From Tetrahymena thermophila SB210 (taxonomy: Eukaryota; Ciliophora; Oligohymenophorea; Hymenostomatida; Tetrahymenidae), in NCBI RefSeq assembly GCF_000189635.1, contig NW_002476151.1:186001-250000 (forward strand): DNA of 64,000 nucleotides. The letters run 5' to 3'. The position numbers and the translations under genes were made by a program. The notes beneath the pieces were generated by a model. The model did no database searches. It was given only the letters and a program-made list of their open reading frames with translations, and was not told the DNA's origin. Numbering within the stretch: the stretch's first letter is position 1; the number at the start of each line of letters is the position of its first letter. Of this stretch, positions 49,289 to 62,232 are shown in pieces.

Positions 49289-51087
49289 ATGAGCGGAACT
49301 TTAGGATATTTATTATAGCAAAGTGCTTAAAATCAAGGAAAAAAATCCAATGAAAAGACAAACAGCAAGGCTGTTTCAGAAGTTGCCGATTTATTTTCTA
49401 AGGAAAAGACTGTTTTAGCTGAACCAGTTATTGTAGAAGCTATCATTAATCCTGAAAATGTAATTATTTTGATACTCCTACAATTAAATAAAATCAATTT
49501 AAAAATCTAAATTATTCTGTTTTTTTATTTAGGAAGAAAATGAGGAAAATAATCCTTTCATTGATGAAAATATGACTGCAAAATAGAAAAAAGAAAAGGA
49601 TGATAGAACTGTTTTTGTTGGTAACATCTCCTTAGAAGCTACTGGTAGTTAAATTGCTAAAGAGTTTAAACAATACGGAAAAGTAAAATAAAAATATGAA
49701 ATTACAATATATAAAAAAATTATTTTTTAATAGATTGAAAAGATTTGGATTAGATCAGTCCCAGTTGAAAACTCAAAAATGCCTAAAAGAGCTAGTGTTA
49801 TCCTCAAAAAGGTAATTTATAAAATAGCAAATTAAAAATTATTTTAGGCGTATTCAACTTACTATTTACAAATTCTTAAAAGTTTAAGGATGGTGCTGAT
49901 AGAAAGAATGCTTACATTCTATTTTCTACATAAGAAGAAGCTGAAAAGTCACTTGAAGCTAATGGAAAGGTATTTTTGGAAAAGCACTTGAGAGTAGATA
50001 AAGCAAATGAAAAAATAGTAAATAGATATAATACTTATTAATAGCAATATAAATAATATTATAATTATTAAAATACAAGTTGGATTACACCAGAACTATA
50101 TTTGTTGGTAACTTGCACTTTAAGATTTCTGAAGAATAGCTTAGACATCATTTTGAAAGCTGTGGTGATATCTTGAACGTAAGAGTTATCAGAGATCCTA
50201 AAACTCATGAAGGAAAAGGATTTGGTTATGTTTTCTTTAAGGAAAAGACTGGATTCTAAAATGCTTTAGAAAAAAATGGAACTAAACTCCTTGAAAGAGA
50301 AATTAGAGTTAAAAAAGCCGTCCCTGCAGAGAGACTTGAAAAGAAAAAAGTTAGAAAAGCTGAAAAGGCTAACATTATAAATAAGGAACATGCTATTTAA
50401 AGATTAAAAAGTAAATTGAAAGGTAAAGCCGTTGTTCATGACCAAGATGATTCCGATGATGAGTAAGAATAGCCTAAGGTTAAAAAAGTAAAGAAGGGTA
50501 TTCAAAAAAACGACACTATTCCTACAAAGAACTTTGAAAAGAATATGAAGACAACTAACTTTAAAGAAAACGAAAATGAAGTACTTACTAAATTTAATTT
50601 ATTGCCAAGTATAATACAAATAAAAAATTATAAAAAAATAGATTTTCGACTTTAAAAATGAAATGTCTATTGCTCCTAGAGTCTTGAGAAAGAAAATTAA
50701 AAAACTTAGCAAAAAGGTATTATAAATATTGAATTTTAAATTGAGAAAATTAATTTTTATTTATAATAAATTAGGGAATTGAATCAACTGAAGCTTTTTC
50801 AAAGGTTTAGCAACTTAAGAAAAATAAAAAGATTAGCAACGATAAAAATATCTTTAATTCTAAATTCACTCTTTAAGCTAGAAAAGTAATTAATTCGCTT
50901 AAATTTTTATTGATAAATATAATAATAATATTTTACTCGTAATTTAAAACAGGATAAAAGATTCAAAAAAGCCATGCAAAATAAGAAAAAAGGTAAATTA
51001 GAAGTAAAGAAAGAAGATAGAAAAGACAAAAAGAAAAAAACAACAACAGCAGCAGCCTCCACAGCTAAGAAATAAACTAATTAATGA
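49289..51087 (+). CDS. RBM34: RBM34/Nop12-type nucleolar protein with two RRMs
   Basis: RBM34 (yeast Nop12) is a nucleolar RNA-binding factor in large-subunit rRNA processing. Eight exons (49289-49459, 49533-49682, 49734-49811, 49883-50017, 50080-50580, 50642-50716, 50775-50885, 50953-51087), all phase 0, give 451 residues. RRM1: [15 protein letters not shown] (RNP2) to [13 protein letters not shown] (RNP1). RRM2: [20 protein letters not shown] to [12 protein letters not shown]. The insertion between RNP2 and RNP1 of RRM1 is as in RBM34. The basic tail has Lys-rich patches ([23 protein letters not shown]) suited to nucleolar targeting. Introns are 50-73 bp, GT..AG, and very AT-rich; their uniform phase 0 is striking. 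Confidence 0.93.
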
Positions 51088-52101
51088 TCCTAAAAAAAAT
51101 ATTATATCAAATAATGACTTAAAAATTTAATATAAAAAAGAAAGTAATAAATAAATAAACACAAAAAATCCTAATTTTACTGTTAATTACATAGTTATTT
51201 GTAAATAATTTAATTGCTTTTAAGGATATTAATAATTTTAATTAAAATTTTTATCAATCAATCAATTACTTTTAATAATTCATTAATTAATTATATTTAA
51301 AAAGCAAAATTAGTCTAATTATATTAAGATAAAGATATAGAAGAAATATTTTATTTATTTTTTTTATTATCTGTATGTTACTCTCTTTTAAAATTCAAAT
51401 TTTTTCAATGTATTACAGAACTGAAGCCATTCTTAAAATATATTGCTATAAAAATTAAATATAACTTTTTTCAATAAAATATAATGAAGTAGATTTAAAA
51501 ATATTTTTTATTTTAAATTAAGAATCTTTATTTTTTGATTTTTTATTGTATATTAGAGTAAATTTAGGTTCTACTTTAATTAATCAATAAATAAGATCTT
51601 TTTGGGAGGGACCAATAAGTTAAAGAAAAAACAGGTAAGTAAGTTAAGCTAATTTATGAATTTCAATAAAAGCAGCCAAAAAATATAAAAATTAGTTTTA
51701 CTGATACATAGAGAAAGTTATGCGTAAACATACTAAGAAATAGTTCACATTAATATATATTTCATTTTAATTATCTTAATGAATAACTTATAATAAAGAT
51801 TGACTTTTTCTTATTTTATTTTAAGAATATTCGCCATTATATTAAATGATAAATAATTGAGTGTGTTTGTTTGTTTGTTTGTTATAGTGTTTTGAGCATA
51901 CATACATTTCTAGTTTGGTTTGTTTTTTTGATTTGTTTACTTTCTTTTTTGCTTGATTTTATATTTTTTGCTTGCTTGCTATCAATAAACTTTTTATCTA
52001 TTTATCAATATAGTTATAATAAAAAATGATGACATTTATTTTGTAAAGTATCTAGATATTATATAGTTAAATTAAAAATTGCAGTATTTAATCTATGTTT
52101 T
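51088..52101. other. Convergent intergenic spacer
   Basis: About 1 kb, with a (TTTG)n tract at 51864-51883. No gene or RNA recognised. Confidence 0.5.
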
Positions 52102-53078
52102 TCAGATATCTAAATCTTCTAAGTTTTTGATTTCTTCTATAGTAGCATTATTTATAGCATTAGTAATCATAGGAGTAGGAACTGGAGTACCAACAAACTA
52201 ATAACCCATAGAACCCTTCATGGTGGATCCTTCCTGAAAAAATGTATAAAAAACAAATTAAAAATCATATTGATAGATTATAATTTAATTACTGTTAATG
52301 ATCTAACGTGATCCTTGTAATAGAATATCAAATTGTCAGGCTTAAGATCTAATATCTTTCTTAACTCTTCACCTGCCTTGATTTTTTATTCTTCATCTCT
52401 ATCTCTCATCCAAATTTCAATAACAGCCTTTCTATTTCTTCTAATTGACAAAACAACACCAATAATATTTGAGTTACCAAAATTTTCACCAATACAGCCA
52501 AGCTATTGTTATAAAATGTATTTAAATTCATTACTTAAACTAATTCAATATAATTATTTTATAGTGAGAGATCTATTTTAAGTATTATAAAGGTTATCAG
52601 TTTTTAAAAATAAAATCTCTATTTATGTTTAATATAATAGCTAATTACTAATAAATCTTCCCAAATTTTGTTCAAGTTTTTATACATATCGCTTTAAACC
52701 AAAAGGATCCAGCAACCACCACACTTCCATTCCTATTTTACAATAGTAGAGTAAATTAATTATTCATTAAAAATGATTGAAATTAAACAGAAATATTTTT
52801 TTAAGTTAAAATTTAAAAATGCTTACTTCCCACAAAGGAGTACATCCCTTTCTAAAGAAGAGAACCTTGTTTTAAGATTCGATGTTAGTAGGCTTTTAGA
52901 TATATATGTAATTTGAGAAGAATTGTTCAACAGTGCTACATTCACCTAATAATTTGAGATTTTTCGAATAATCTTCGTTAATATAATTCTTGTGGCCGAA
53001 TCTAGGGCAATACCAGAAACACCAATCGTCATTCAATTGATTTTGCTATTCAGAAACAGTGTTATTTTCAGCACTCAT
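52102..53078 (-). CDS. eIF4E-family cap-binding protein, 4EHP-like
   Basis: Four exons (53078-52827, 52732-52649, 52502-52308, 52233-52102) give 220 residues covering the whole eIF4E fold. Marks: DDWCFWYCPRFG, VEQFFSNY, GCTPLWEEWKCGGCW (the cap-binding Trp102 equivalent and the following Glu are kept), GCIGENFGNSN, and VVLSIRRNRKAVIEIW. The first cap-stacking Trp (human Trp56) is replaced by Tyr in KNYINED. The eIF4G-binding Trp73 equivalent is Phe. The first of these is the pattern of class II (4EHP/EIF4E2) proteins, which repress rather than drive translation. The Gly-Ser-Met C-terminal region also resembles that class. Whether it binds cap needs testing. Confidence 0.9.
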
Positions 53079-53816
53079 ACTAATTCAACTTTTTTATATT
53101 TTTTTCTATTATATTTGTTAATAATCGCTTAATATTATTTATAAAAGTATTATAAAAATACAATGCACTTTCTTTTTGTCTTATTCTTTATTTATTTTAA
53201 CAAGGGTTTGATTTAGTTAAAATCAATCTCAAATTTGTGATTATTTTAGCTTCATTCTTATTTTGTTTTATTCATCAAGTAAAAGCAAAATTTTCAAGCA
53301 TTTTCTATCAATCAATCAATCTCTCATTCATATTATTTCCTTCATTCTACTAGTCATATTTCTATTTACCTTTTCTTTCCTCCTACATACTAAATTTTTT
53401 ATGCATCGATTATTGCTTTACCTCATTTTGTAATAGATATTATTTATTTTTATAATTAAAAGAAACAATAATTATACTAAATTAATTAAAATTTTTTTAA
53501 TTTTAGTTTAAAAAAACTAAATTATTTTATGGCTGAGTGAATTTCTTAATTCTACTTTTTTGAAGTTTAATAAAATAAGCATTCTTAAATTATTAAATTT
53601 ATAAGTAGCTGTTAAAATAATTAATTAATTTTTTTAATCAAGGTTTAGATTTGATTTGGATTTTAATGGTAATGCTTCTTTTGTAAAGTAAAAACCTTGT
53701 AATTTGATTAATTATCCACTTCTTTTTTAATTTTTAGATTGATAAATAACAAAGATATTTATTTTAATATCACAACATAAAATCTAGTCAATAATAAACA
53801 AGTAAAAATATTTTTA
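53079..53816. other. Divergent promoter region
   Basis: 738 bp between the eIF4E-like gene and the importin-alpha-like gene. AT-rich; nothing specific seen. Confidence 0.5.
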
Positions 53817-55327
53817 ATGGATAAAGTCCCCTGTGATCCAAGTTTACTGGAAAACTATAAAAATGAGATAATGAATTCTGAAATAGATACAGAAACAAAG
53901 AGGAGAATCATTTGCCAAACAAAGATATGGACTTCTCTCAACGAAAATCCTCCAATATAATTAATATTGGAGAGTGATATAATTTAGGCATTACTTCTAT
54001 ACAGTGAAGACGAATTATGTGATCCTAAGATGCTATTTGATATCGTTTGGATATTTGGAAATATTTGTTCCTGTTCCTCTGATGAAGTAAAATACATGCT
54101 TACTCTTGGGGTTGATGATTTTTTTATAGAAAATTTAGAAAACTAAATTACTTAAATAGTGGAATTAGCGTAAAAACATAAACTTCACATCTTATAAAAG
54201 TTTAGAAATATATTTTTATTTATTATTAAAAAGAATGTGGGGACTTGGAAATATAGCTGGTGATAACCCTAAGAGTAGAGATGTTCTTTTGTTTAAAGAA
54301 ATTGTACCTAAATTGGTTAAAATATTAAATTCAGTTGATTAAAAAAAGAATTTAAAGGAATCTTTTTTTCAAACATTTTGTTGGCTAGTATCTTAACTTG
54401 TAAGAGGTAAACCAAGCGCTTAGCCTCAGCATATTTCAGACATCTTACCCATTTTTAGGGAATTGTTGTTCTTAAATAAAAGATATCTCTATCCTGATAT
54501 TTTATGGGGATTGTCATACGTTACTGATGAAGATGAGACTGTTGCAAATATAATTTCTGATTCTCCAATTTTTGATAAATTAACAGAGTTAATTGATTTA
54601 TCTTTTGGATTTACAATTAATCACCCTTCGATAAGGATAATAGCCAACTTAGCTTCTTCAAGCGAGAATATTACAGATAAGCTGATTAATAGTGGATTAA
54701 TTCAGTAGTTAATAATTCATTTTTTAGAATATAATCCTGAATATACTATTATAAGGAAAGAAGTTTGCTGGTGTCTTAGTAATATTGCTGCAGGAACATT
54801 ATAGTAGGTAATTAATTTTGTCATATATTTATTTATTTTTTAAATTTAAAATTTTTCTTAAGGCTAAAAGCTTGATTGTGATGGGAGAAATGACTGAAAA
54901 ATTAAAAAGATTGCTTAGATACAAAAAAGATCCTGAAGTATAAAAAGAAACTATGTGGATAATTACGAATTTATCGAATCATCAAGACTCTGATATTTTT
55001 AAGTATTTGTTAGATAACGACATTTTTGCTGTCTTTACTAGCGAAATAAATTCAGGAGATAAAAAAATGATAGAATTATTTTTATAGAATACAACTTAAG
55101 TAATCAAATTTTTAAACAAGATATCTAAAGATACTTTTAGCGCTCAAGAATTAGAAAAACTTGTACTACTTCTTCACTATATTGAAACAACTATTTAAAA
55201 TATTAAGCCTATGATAGTAACTGGATAAATAAGATAATAATGTAAGGATATAAAGGATTCTATTTAAAAAATCAATAAAAAGTTTAATCTTCCATAAAAT
55301 TTAGAATAAAAGGTTGCTTAAAATTGA
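53817..55327 (+). CDS. Importin-alpha-like ARM-repeat protein lacking a visible IBB domain
   Basis: Importin-alpha carries nuclear cargo with importin-beta. Exons 53817-54169, 54234-54807 and 54863-55327 give 463 residues. ARM-repeat signatures are in the family's order: IFGNICSCSSDEVKYML, WGLGNIAGDNPKSRDVL, CWLVSQLVRGKPSAQPQHIS, DILWGLSYVTDEDE, IRIIANLASSSENIT, RKEVCWCLSNIAAGTLQQ and ETMWIITNLSNHQDS. The usual Trp-Asn pairs (W...N) are partly kept (WGLGN, WCLSN) and partly lost (WLVSQ, WGLSY). The N-terminus (MDKVPCDPSLLENYKNEIMN) is short and not Arg-rich, so no autoinhibitory importin-beta-binding domain is apparent. The C-terminus is a Lys/Gln helix. It is a divergent paralogue; ciliates have several, split between macro- and micronucleus. 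Confidence 0.85.
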
Positions 55328-56502
55328 ATTAATTAAATAATTAATTTAATAAATAAATTAACAACCAATCAGCTATGCTAGTGAATAAAAAAATATTCAA
55401 CTCATATAAATTATCTTTTTAAATACAAAAATATTTATTAAAATTTATATTTATTTACCAAAGTAAATTATTTATTTATTTTTCCAATCAATAAAAATAA
55501 AGTTTTAAGCTTAAAATAAGTTATTAGAAATGATAAAATGAAGTCAATCTATAGCAAATACTTTAAATATAATCAGCTAGATTTGTTTATAATTAAATTT
55601 TTTTAAAAATGATTTTAAATTTTAACTATTTAAAAATAAAAACATAAAATATTTATATTGTAAATAATATAAAAGGATTTTTTTAGATAAATTTGAAGTT
55701 TAAATATATTTTATTTAAATTACTCAAAATAGCTTAATATTAAAATTTACAATAATTAAGTTATTGAGGTGTTCATAATAGTTGAAATCAGCTATTAAAA
55801 TTCTACACTGCTATCTAAAATGAAAATATATAACTAGAGTATATAACAAATAATAGAAATTAAGAAGACTATATAAAGATTTGTTACCATATGTTTGTCT
55901 ATATTTTTAGTTATTGGTTTGGTTTAAATGATATAAAATTTAAATATATCACTCAAACTTTATTTGGATAGATACCTATTTTTTATGGAGTATATTTAAA
56001 TTTAGATATTAAAATATTTAATTACTCTTTGTTTAAATATTTTTATGCTAAACAATAAAATATCTTTTAACTTGCTAGATTTATTATCTCAAAAATAAAT
56101 ATGAAAAATATGGTTGATTGTCATTAGTTAAAAGTAATAGATCTAATAAGAAAATAAATTAATTAATTTTATAATATTTAATTACTTATTTAAATAGTTA
56201 AATTGATGAATGTTATTTCTTAAAGTACAAATAAATAGTAATTAATAAAAAATATGAATTTATTTTAGGAATAAACAAAAATATGATATTAGTAGAATTA
56301 AATATCTTCATTATTGTTTAAATATTTAACATTGTATTTAATTATTTCTAAAAAACTTGATAATTAACTAATAGTTAGAAATAGTCCACTCACTCACTAT
56401 ATAATATATTGGAATTTTCACATTTTAACAAATCTATAGGTAGTAAAAGACACTAGGAATATACATATAAACACAATATAGGCAAAAAATAATAAAAATA
56501 AA
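55328..56502. other. Intergenic spacer
   Basis: About 1.2 kb between plus-strand genes. Highly AT-rich, no gene seen. Confidence 0.5.
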
Positions 56503-58481
56503 ATGAAAGTTGCTATATTTTCACTTTTGTGGCCAAAAAATAATTTTTCTGCAGCTTGCGTAAGAACATTCGGATATGTTCTTTGCTAGCTAAAAGAAAA
56601 TCAAGAGACTTTATTTATTTCTCCTTCAAAAAAAACTAAACAATAAATCAGCGATATATAAATGTTTTCTAATGTTAAGATTTATGAAGCTGATTATAAT
56701 AATTTTGAAACTATGGATTTTTTGTTAAGTAAATAGCTGAATTTTGTTCCAGACATTGCTATATTTGATACATTTGTCTGTGAGGAGAAATTTTCTCATT
56801 ATATTCACACAAAGTTTCCTAATTGTATGAAAGTGTTGGATCTTCAAGATATACACTCTCTACGTCATAAAAGACAGTAAATAGTTGAAGATATGGAAGA
56901 TAATTTAAAGTAAAAAATGATACAAAATGGATCTTAAAATGAATTAGATCCTGAAATAGAAAGAAATATGATGTAGAAGGTGCTTTAAGAAGGGTTTCCT
57001 TCTGGAAGTGAAAGTGAAGAATTCAATAGGGAAATGGCTAGCATGCTAAGAAGTGATTTAGTCATAACCTGTAGCGATTACGAATATTTTCGCTTGAGAA
57101 ACCATTTAAATATTCATAATACAGAACTCTTAACATTTTTTCATGAAACTCCTAGCTTAGAGATAGATGAAAGAGAAACAAATTTTTAAAAAAAGAGAAA
57201 TTTTGTTTGGATAGGAAATTAGTCACATTATCCTAATGCAGATAGTTTGAAATATATAATTAATTACATTTGGCCTAAAATTCACGAACGTCTCCCAGAC
57301 GCTTAACTTCATATTTATGGTTCAAATTTTAAATAGGAGTTCTCCAACTTAGATAAACTAAATATTAACATATTCAGTAGAGGCGTTATGCCTTCTTTAG
57401 AAAGATTAGCTAAATATAGAGTTATGCTAGCACCGTTACGATATGGTGCTGGTATTAAAGGGAAAATTGTAGACAGTTGGCTGCATAAAGTTCCAGTTGT
57501 GACCAGCCCTATTGGGGCAGAAGGCTTATATTATGATACTGCTTATGAATCAATATACACTGATATAGATTAAGGACAGTATACTTATAAGTAAGCGTCT
57601 AAAAATTAAAACTTTTATTTAAATTTGCTTATACTTTATTTTCTAAAATAATAAACGCTTATTAATTAATTAATTAGCTAACATTTTACAAAAAAATTTT
57701 TTTATTTTATATTAAATAAACTAAATCAGTAATTAATCCTAAACATATTTTCTAACTTTTTTTGTAATTATTCACTAATTTAACAAAAGACTTAATTAAG
57801 ATCTTTTCTCAAAGCTTGTTTAAAAAATATAAAAACTTTTTAACTCTGCAATTTTTATTTTTTTTGACTTAATATTTTCTAATTTATTGATTTATTTTAT
57901 AATTATAATGGATTTTAAAAATAATTTTTATTTTATGGTGGTTGGCTTAAATATATTTTAAAAAGCTATCATTTTTACTCTCAAATTTCTTAGATAAATT
58001 TCCTGTTATTTCATTTTTTAATAAATATTAATGAATAAACAATAATTTTAATAGGGATATGATGACATAGATAAATAGAGAATAAATATAAAATTAATAA
58101 AAAATGGAATCATTTTATTCATATAGTAACTTTGACTTTAGCAAATAACCAGATCATCTAAAATTTGGAGGAAAATTTTGGAATTTTACTGTTGATGATT
58201 ATGTAAACTCAGCCATTGAGCTATATACTAATGAAGAAGAATGGAAAAAATAAGTGATAGCAGGAAATGAGATTTGCAACAGAAGAATGGGTTTTACAAG
58301 AAATAATTTAGTATACATGATGAAATTCAATGAATATCTAATGAATTTAAGAGACAATAGAAAAAGAAATAATCTATATAATTTGACATGGAGTGAAACA
58401 TTAAGATCGACATAAAATTTTGCAAAGTATATTAACGAGAAAAATAGAAACAAATTATTCTCTTCAAAACATTCTAAATGA
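56503..58481 (+). CDS. GT4-type glycosyltransferase
   Basis: A retaining glycosyltransferase of the GT-B fold. Exons 56503-57590 and 58055-58481 join in phase 2 to give 504 residues. The N-terminal Rossmann half starts MKVAIFSLLWPKNNFSA, with no signal peptide. The C-terminal half has the donor-binding features: NFVWIGNQSHYPNADSL, LHIYGSNF, and MLAPLRYGAGIKGKIVDSW followed by VPVVTSPIGAEGL (the G-x-G-K and E-GL motif around the nucleotide sugar). The last part (FGGKFWNFTVDDYVNSAIEL, then LYTNEEEWKK) is typical of the family and falls in exon 2, after a 464-bp intron. The substrate cannot be told from sequence. Confidence 0.87.
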
Positions 58482-60241
58482 TAATTTATTTAAATATTTT
58501 ACTAAAAATTATAAAAACTGTATTAAATATAAAGCTTTATTGATAAAATATTTTATTTATTCCTTTCGTAGAGCTATTTTTTTAGGCAGTATTCAGAAGT
58601 TATTTTTTATTTTTATTTTTTGCTTCTATTTAATTTAAATAATATATGCACTTAAAAAGCAAATTTATATTTAATAATACCAATTATTTTAAACAAGTAA
58701 AAATCAATTTTAATGGGAATTTATTCAGTTTATAGAAAAAAATTTAGTTATTTTTCTATTATTAGGAGACTAGTAACTTATAATTATTTTTTTTCTTTTT
58801 GCTAAGTATTATTGAAAACTCATATTTAAAAACAAAATTTCTTGTTTAAGTGGTACATAAACCCAAAAAAAGCTTTAAAAGCAATTATATTTCATATTTC
58901 TTATTTAACTATAAAGGGAAGTAATTTAACTGTTAAAAAGGTAAAAAAATTATAATTTCATAAAAAAATACTTAAAGAAAGATTTTTTTTTTTTTGATTT
59001 TAAAATAACAAAGTCAAGAATAATACTGCAGACGCTTTATTATTTTTTGCCCGCAAGGATATATAGAATATAAAAATATGTAAACTATTTTTCTAGTAGT
59101 TATAAGATTTTATTATCTATAAAATTATAATTTCAAGGAATAAAAAATTTAATAATTTACCTCAGGATTAATTTACATTCATTTCAATAATTATTTTGTA
59201 ACCTATACAGTAAAACTAAAAGTAAATAATTTTTACTGCAAAAGTTTATCACATGCATTTTTAATGAGTTTTAATAAATTATAATGTTACAATATTCATT
59301 TTACATAAATAATAGCTAAAAATAAATATATTAGTTGTATCTAACTAAGCTAAGCTTCTCAAAAAATACTAAAATAAGTGGAATAAACTTTATTCTTACT
59401 AATTATTACAATATTTTAGATAAATAAATTAATAGTAGCTCTCATCAAAAGAATACTTTAATTTATGAATAATAAATAGCAGTTATTTAAATAAAATTTT
59501 AGAATGATTGATGAAATAATTTTCTATAACTCTTCAAAGTATGCAATTATCACATATTATTCATAATTTGTGCAAAGTATACAATTTTAATCTATTCATA
59601 TCCTTACTAATAGATCAATATTTAACAAAAAAAATAAAAAACTCAGTATTCAATTTAAGCTCGATTATACATTTTTAAAAATTTTCAGAATATTTATTAT
59701 AAAAATATTTAAGAGCATTTCATTTATTTAAAATTTTTTAAAATATGCCTATTTATGATTATAATAGGCTAGTTAAGATTTAATTACGAAAATTATAATT
59801 TAGTAAAGAGACCATTAAATATATTTTTGATATGAAGTTGATAAATTTTAAAATAAATGAAGATGTTTGTAATTAAACAAGCTTCGAATAAATTTAAGGA
59901 TTAAAATTTATATTTATTTTTTTATTTGAGTTTGAATGAATTTATCAATTAAAATTTAGAACCAAATAACACGGAAAGATAAATAAATAAATAGAAAAGG
60001 AGAAAGTTTTTTAAAATAAAGTTGTTTAAACGCAATTAAATTAATTGTTATTGCTTTTTTTATATTTTTATAGCCTAAATAAGTTATTAATAATTGTAAG
60101 TAAATATTATGTATGTTAGTGATTGATAAATAAATTGATTGATTAATTGATTTGATTTATTCTCTATCTATATTTTTAGATCAAATTAACAATATAGAGA
60201 GTACTTTTTAAGCAAGCAAAGAAATTATTAAGTGAGAAATT
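58482..60241. other. Convergent intergenic spacer
   Basis: About 1.8 kb, AT-rich. A slightly less AT-rich patch occurs at 59025-59065 but has no recognisable fold. No gene seen. Confidence 0.5.
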
Positions 60242-62232
60242 TCAAAATCTTTTTATTATTTCACCTTCTCTTAATTTAGAGATTCCTTAAATAACTCTCT
60301 CAATATAATTGATTTTAGACTTTTCAAACTGATATAAGCTTTTATTTTTAATGATATATTATGTAAGAGAGAATTCTTAGATAAGTTAGAGTTAAATCAT
60401 AATTATTCTCTCTATTATTTTTTTTTAAATATTGACATATAAATTATCAAATGGTGACAAAAGGTTTTCTATTCCAAATATTTTCTAATGGAGATTTTTA
60501 AGCTCTGGTTAGTTGTTTATTTAAAGTGTGTTTTGTTAGTTAAGTCTCAAAAATAAGCAATTGTAGTGGTTATGATTGTACATTATTTTCTTTTTTTATT
60601 CTTTTATCTTTCCTGATTTTTTTATATTCTATACAATCTTATGAATCAACAGCTGATATTCAGGAGATACTCCAAGTCTTTTAAGATTTTTGAATGAAAG
60701 GAGCTCCAAGATAAATACCATACAGTATTTAGGTAAATTATAGAACTAATTTCTGTTTGGGTTGTACTTTTCTTATTGGTGTGAAGAGAAATCTTAAAAT
60801 GGGTTTTTAAAAGTTGAATTCTGTAGCTTGGTTAGCTTTGAAGTTGTAGATTGTGATTTAAACGCAATGAATTCATCAACATCGCATTTGCTGGGCTTTT
60901 ATTCATTTTTAAATGACTCCGTTGATAAATTTGATGAGGAATATGAGTCAGCAAATGCGTTATCAACTACTTAATTTACTATTTAGATGAACGAGTCATT
61001 ATTTTAAATTAAGTTACATTCATCTTATTAATAATCATCTCTCAGACGCTTAAGTTTTTTATAGTCTCCAATTATAAAAAAGTAATACTGTGCCTCTATA
61101 AGGTTACTAAAATATATACTTGGTTAAGGGTTTCTAATGATATTTGAAATATCTATGTAATTAAGCATAGTTTGTTCGTGCAGGCAATATTGAGCATATT
61201 ATTCAAGTATTTGCTCATCATTGTTTGTGTTTGCCCTTCCAAGACTTACTCCTTCAAATTACTGTATAATTTTCCCAGCCAATTTTTTGGCCTTCTTATC
61301 TTTTTGAGTTAGAATTTAGCTAATCGGATAGCTCCTCATAAAATTTTAAATATTTTTGCAATGAACTTAGGATTTATCAACTTAAAAGCTTACATTCTAC
61401 AGTTAAGAGAGCTATAGGTTACAAATTTAATTTGTATTCAGGGCATTAGTTGAGAAAAAGCTAAGCTATTAGTTCTATATTGAAATGCTATTACTAGTTG
61501 TATTAAGATTCAATTATGGTTCAGATAATGAGCGGACTCTGGCTTCATAATATTAAATTAATTAATCTGATTAAGGACAATCAAAAATTGAAAGATAATT
61601 TTTGTATGAGTATATTGGATTGATATTTTGCTATTTAATATCAGTATATTTAGCATATGAAGTTTATTTTTAGCTAGAGCTACATTGCTAGGCATCTTCA
61701 ATTTTTAAATATTTCTTGGTGTTTGCAGCAGATAAATCGATTTCTATAAATTAAAAAATTCAAGGTAAGTTATTATGTAACAAATATATTAAATTAAATA
61801 AGTAAAATATGTATATTAAAAAGAAAGGCTGTCTATAATCTCACTAATGGTTCAGTATAATTTTATCTTTCTATATGATAATCTCTAGTATAGTGTAGAT
61901 AAGCTGGCAAATTTATGAATCAATAAATTATTACCTTTGGAGTTAATCTCTTTCCTTGATGATAAAGATAACTCTGTATGAATAGTGGATAACATACAGC
62001 GATCGCTTTCATCAAAATCTTCAATTTTTTTCTTTCTTTTTATCAACGATGAAGTTAATTGCTCTTAATTATAAAGAATAGAGGGCTATTCTTGCTTCAC
62101 TTAGCTTTATATATACTTTATTGGAACAGGTTTATAATTTTGCATTCTTTGGCAATCTTCTGCTTTGATGGTTTGCTGATGAAACGATTATAATTGTTGC
62201 TCTTTTGTTTAAACAAAAGTCTGATAGCACAT
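60242..62232 (-). CDS. Unrecognised Gln/Ser-rich protein, two exons
   Basis: Exon 1 (62232-61935) and exon 2 (61743-60242) join in phase 1 to give 599 residues. The N-terminal part is Gln-rich with a basic patch (LTSSLIKRKKKIEDFD). The middle has an ordered helical block (KKAKKLAGKIIQQFEGVSLG; YAQYCLHEQTMLNYIDISNI; EAQYYFFIIGDYKKLKRLRD), and the C-terminal part is Lys/Ile/Gln-rich (SKINYIERVIQGISKLREGE). No membrane segment or signal peptide. The general plan (low-complexity tails around one helical block) resembles the 37951-40431 protein, without obvious homology. A GTATTT after CYCMV-like codons near 60730 could be a further donor, which would change the C-terminus. Confidence 0.65.
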
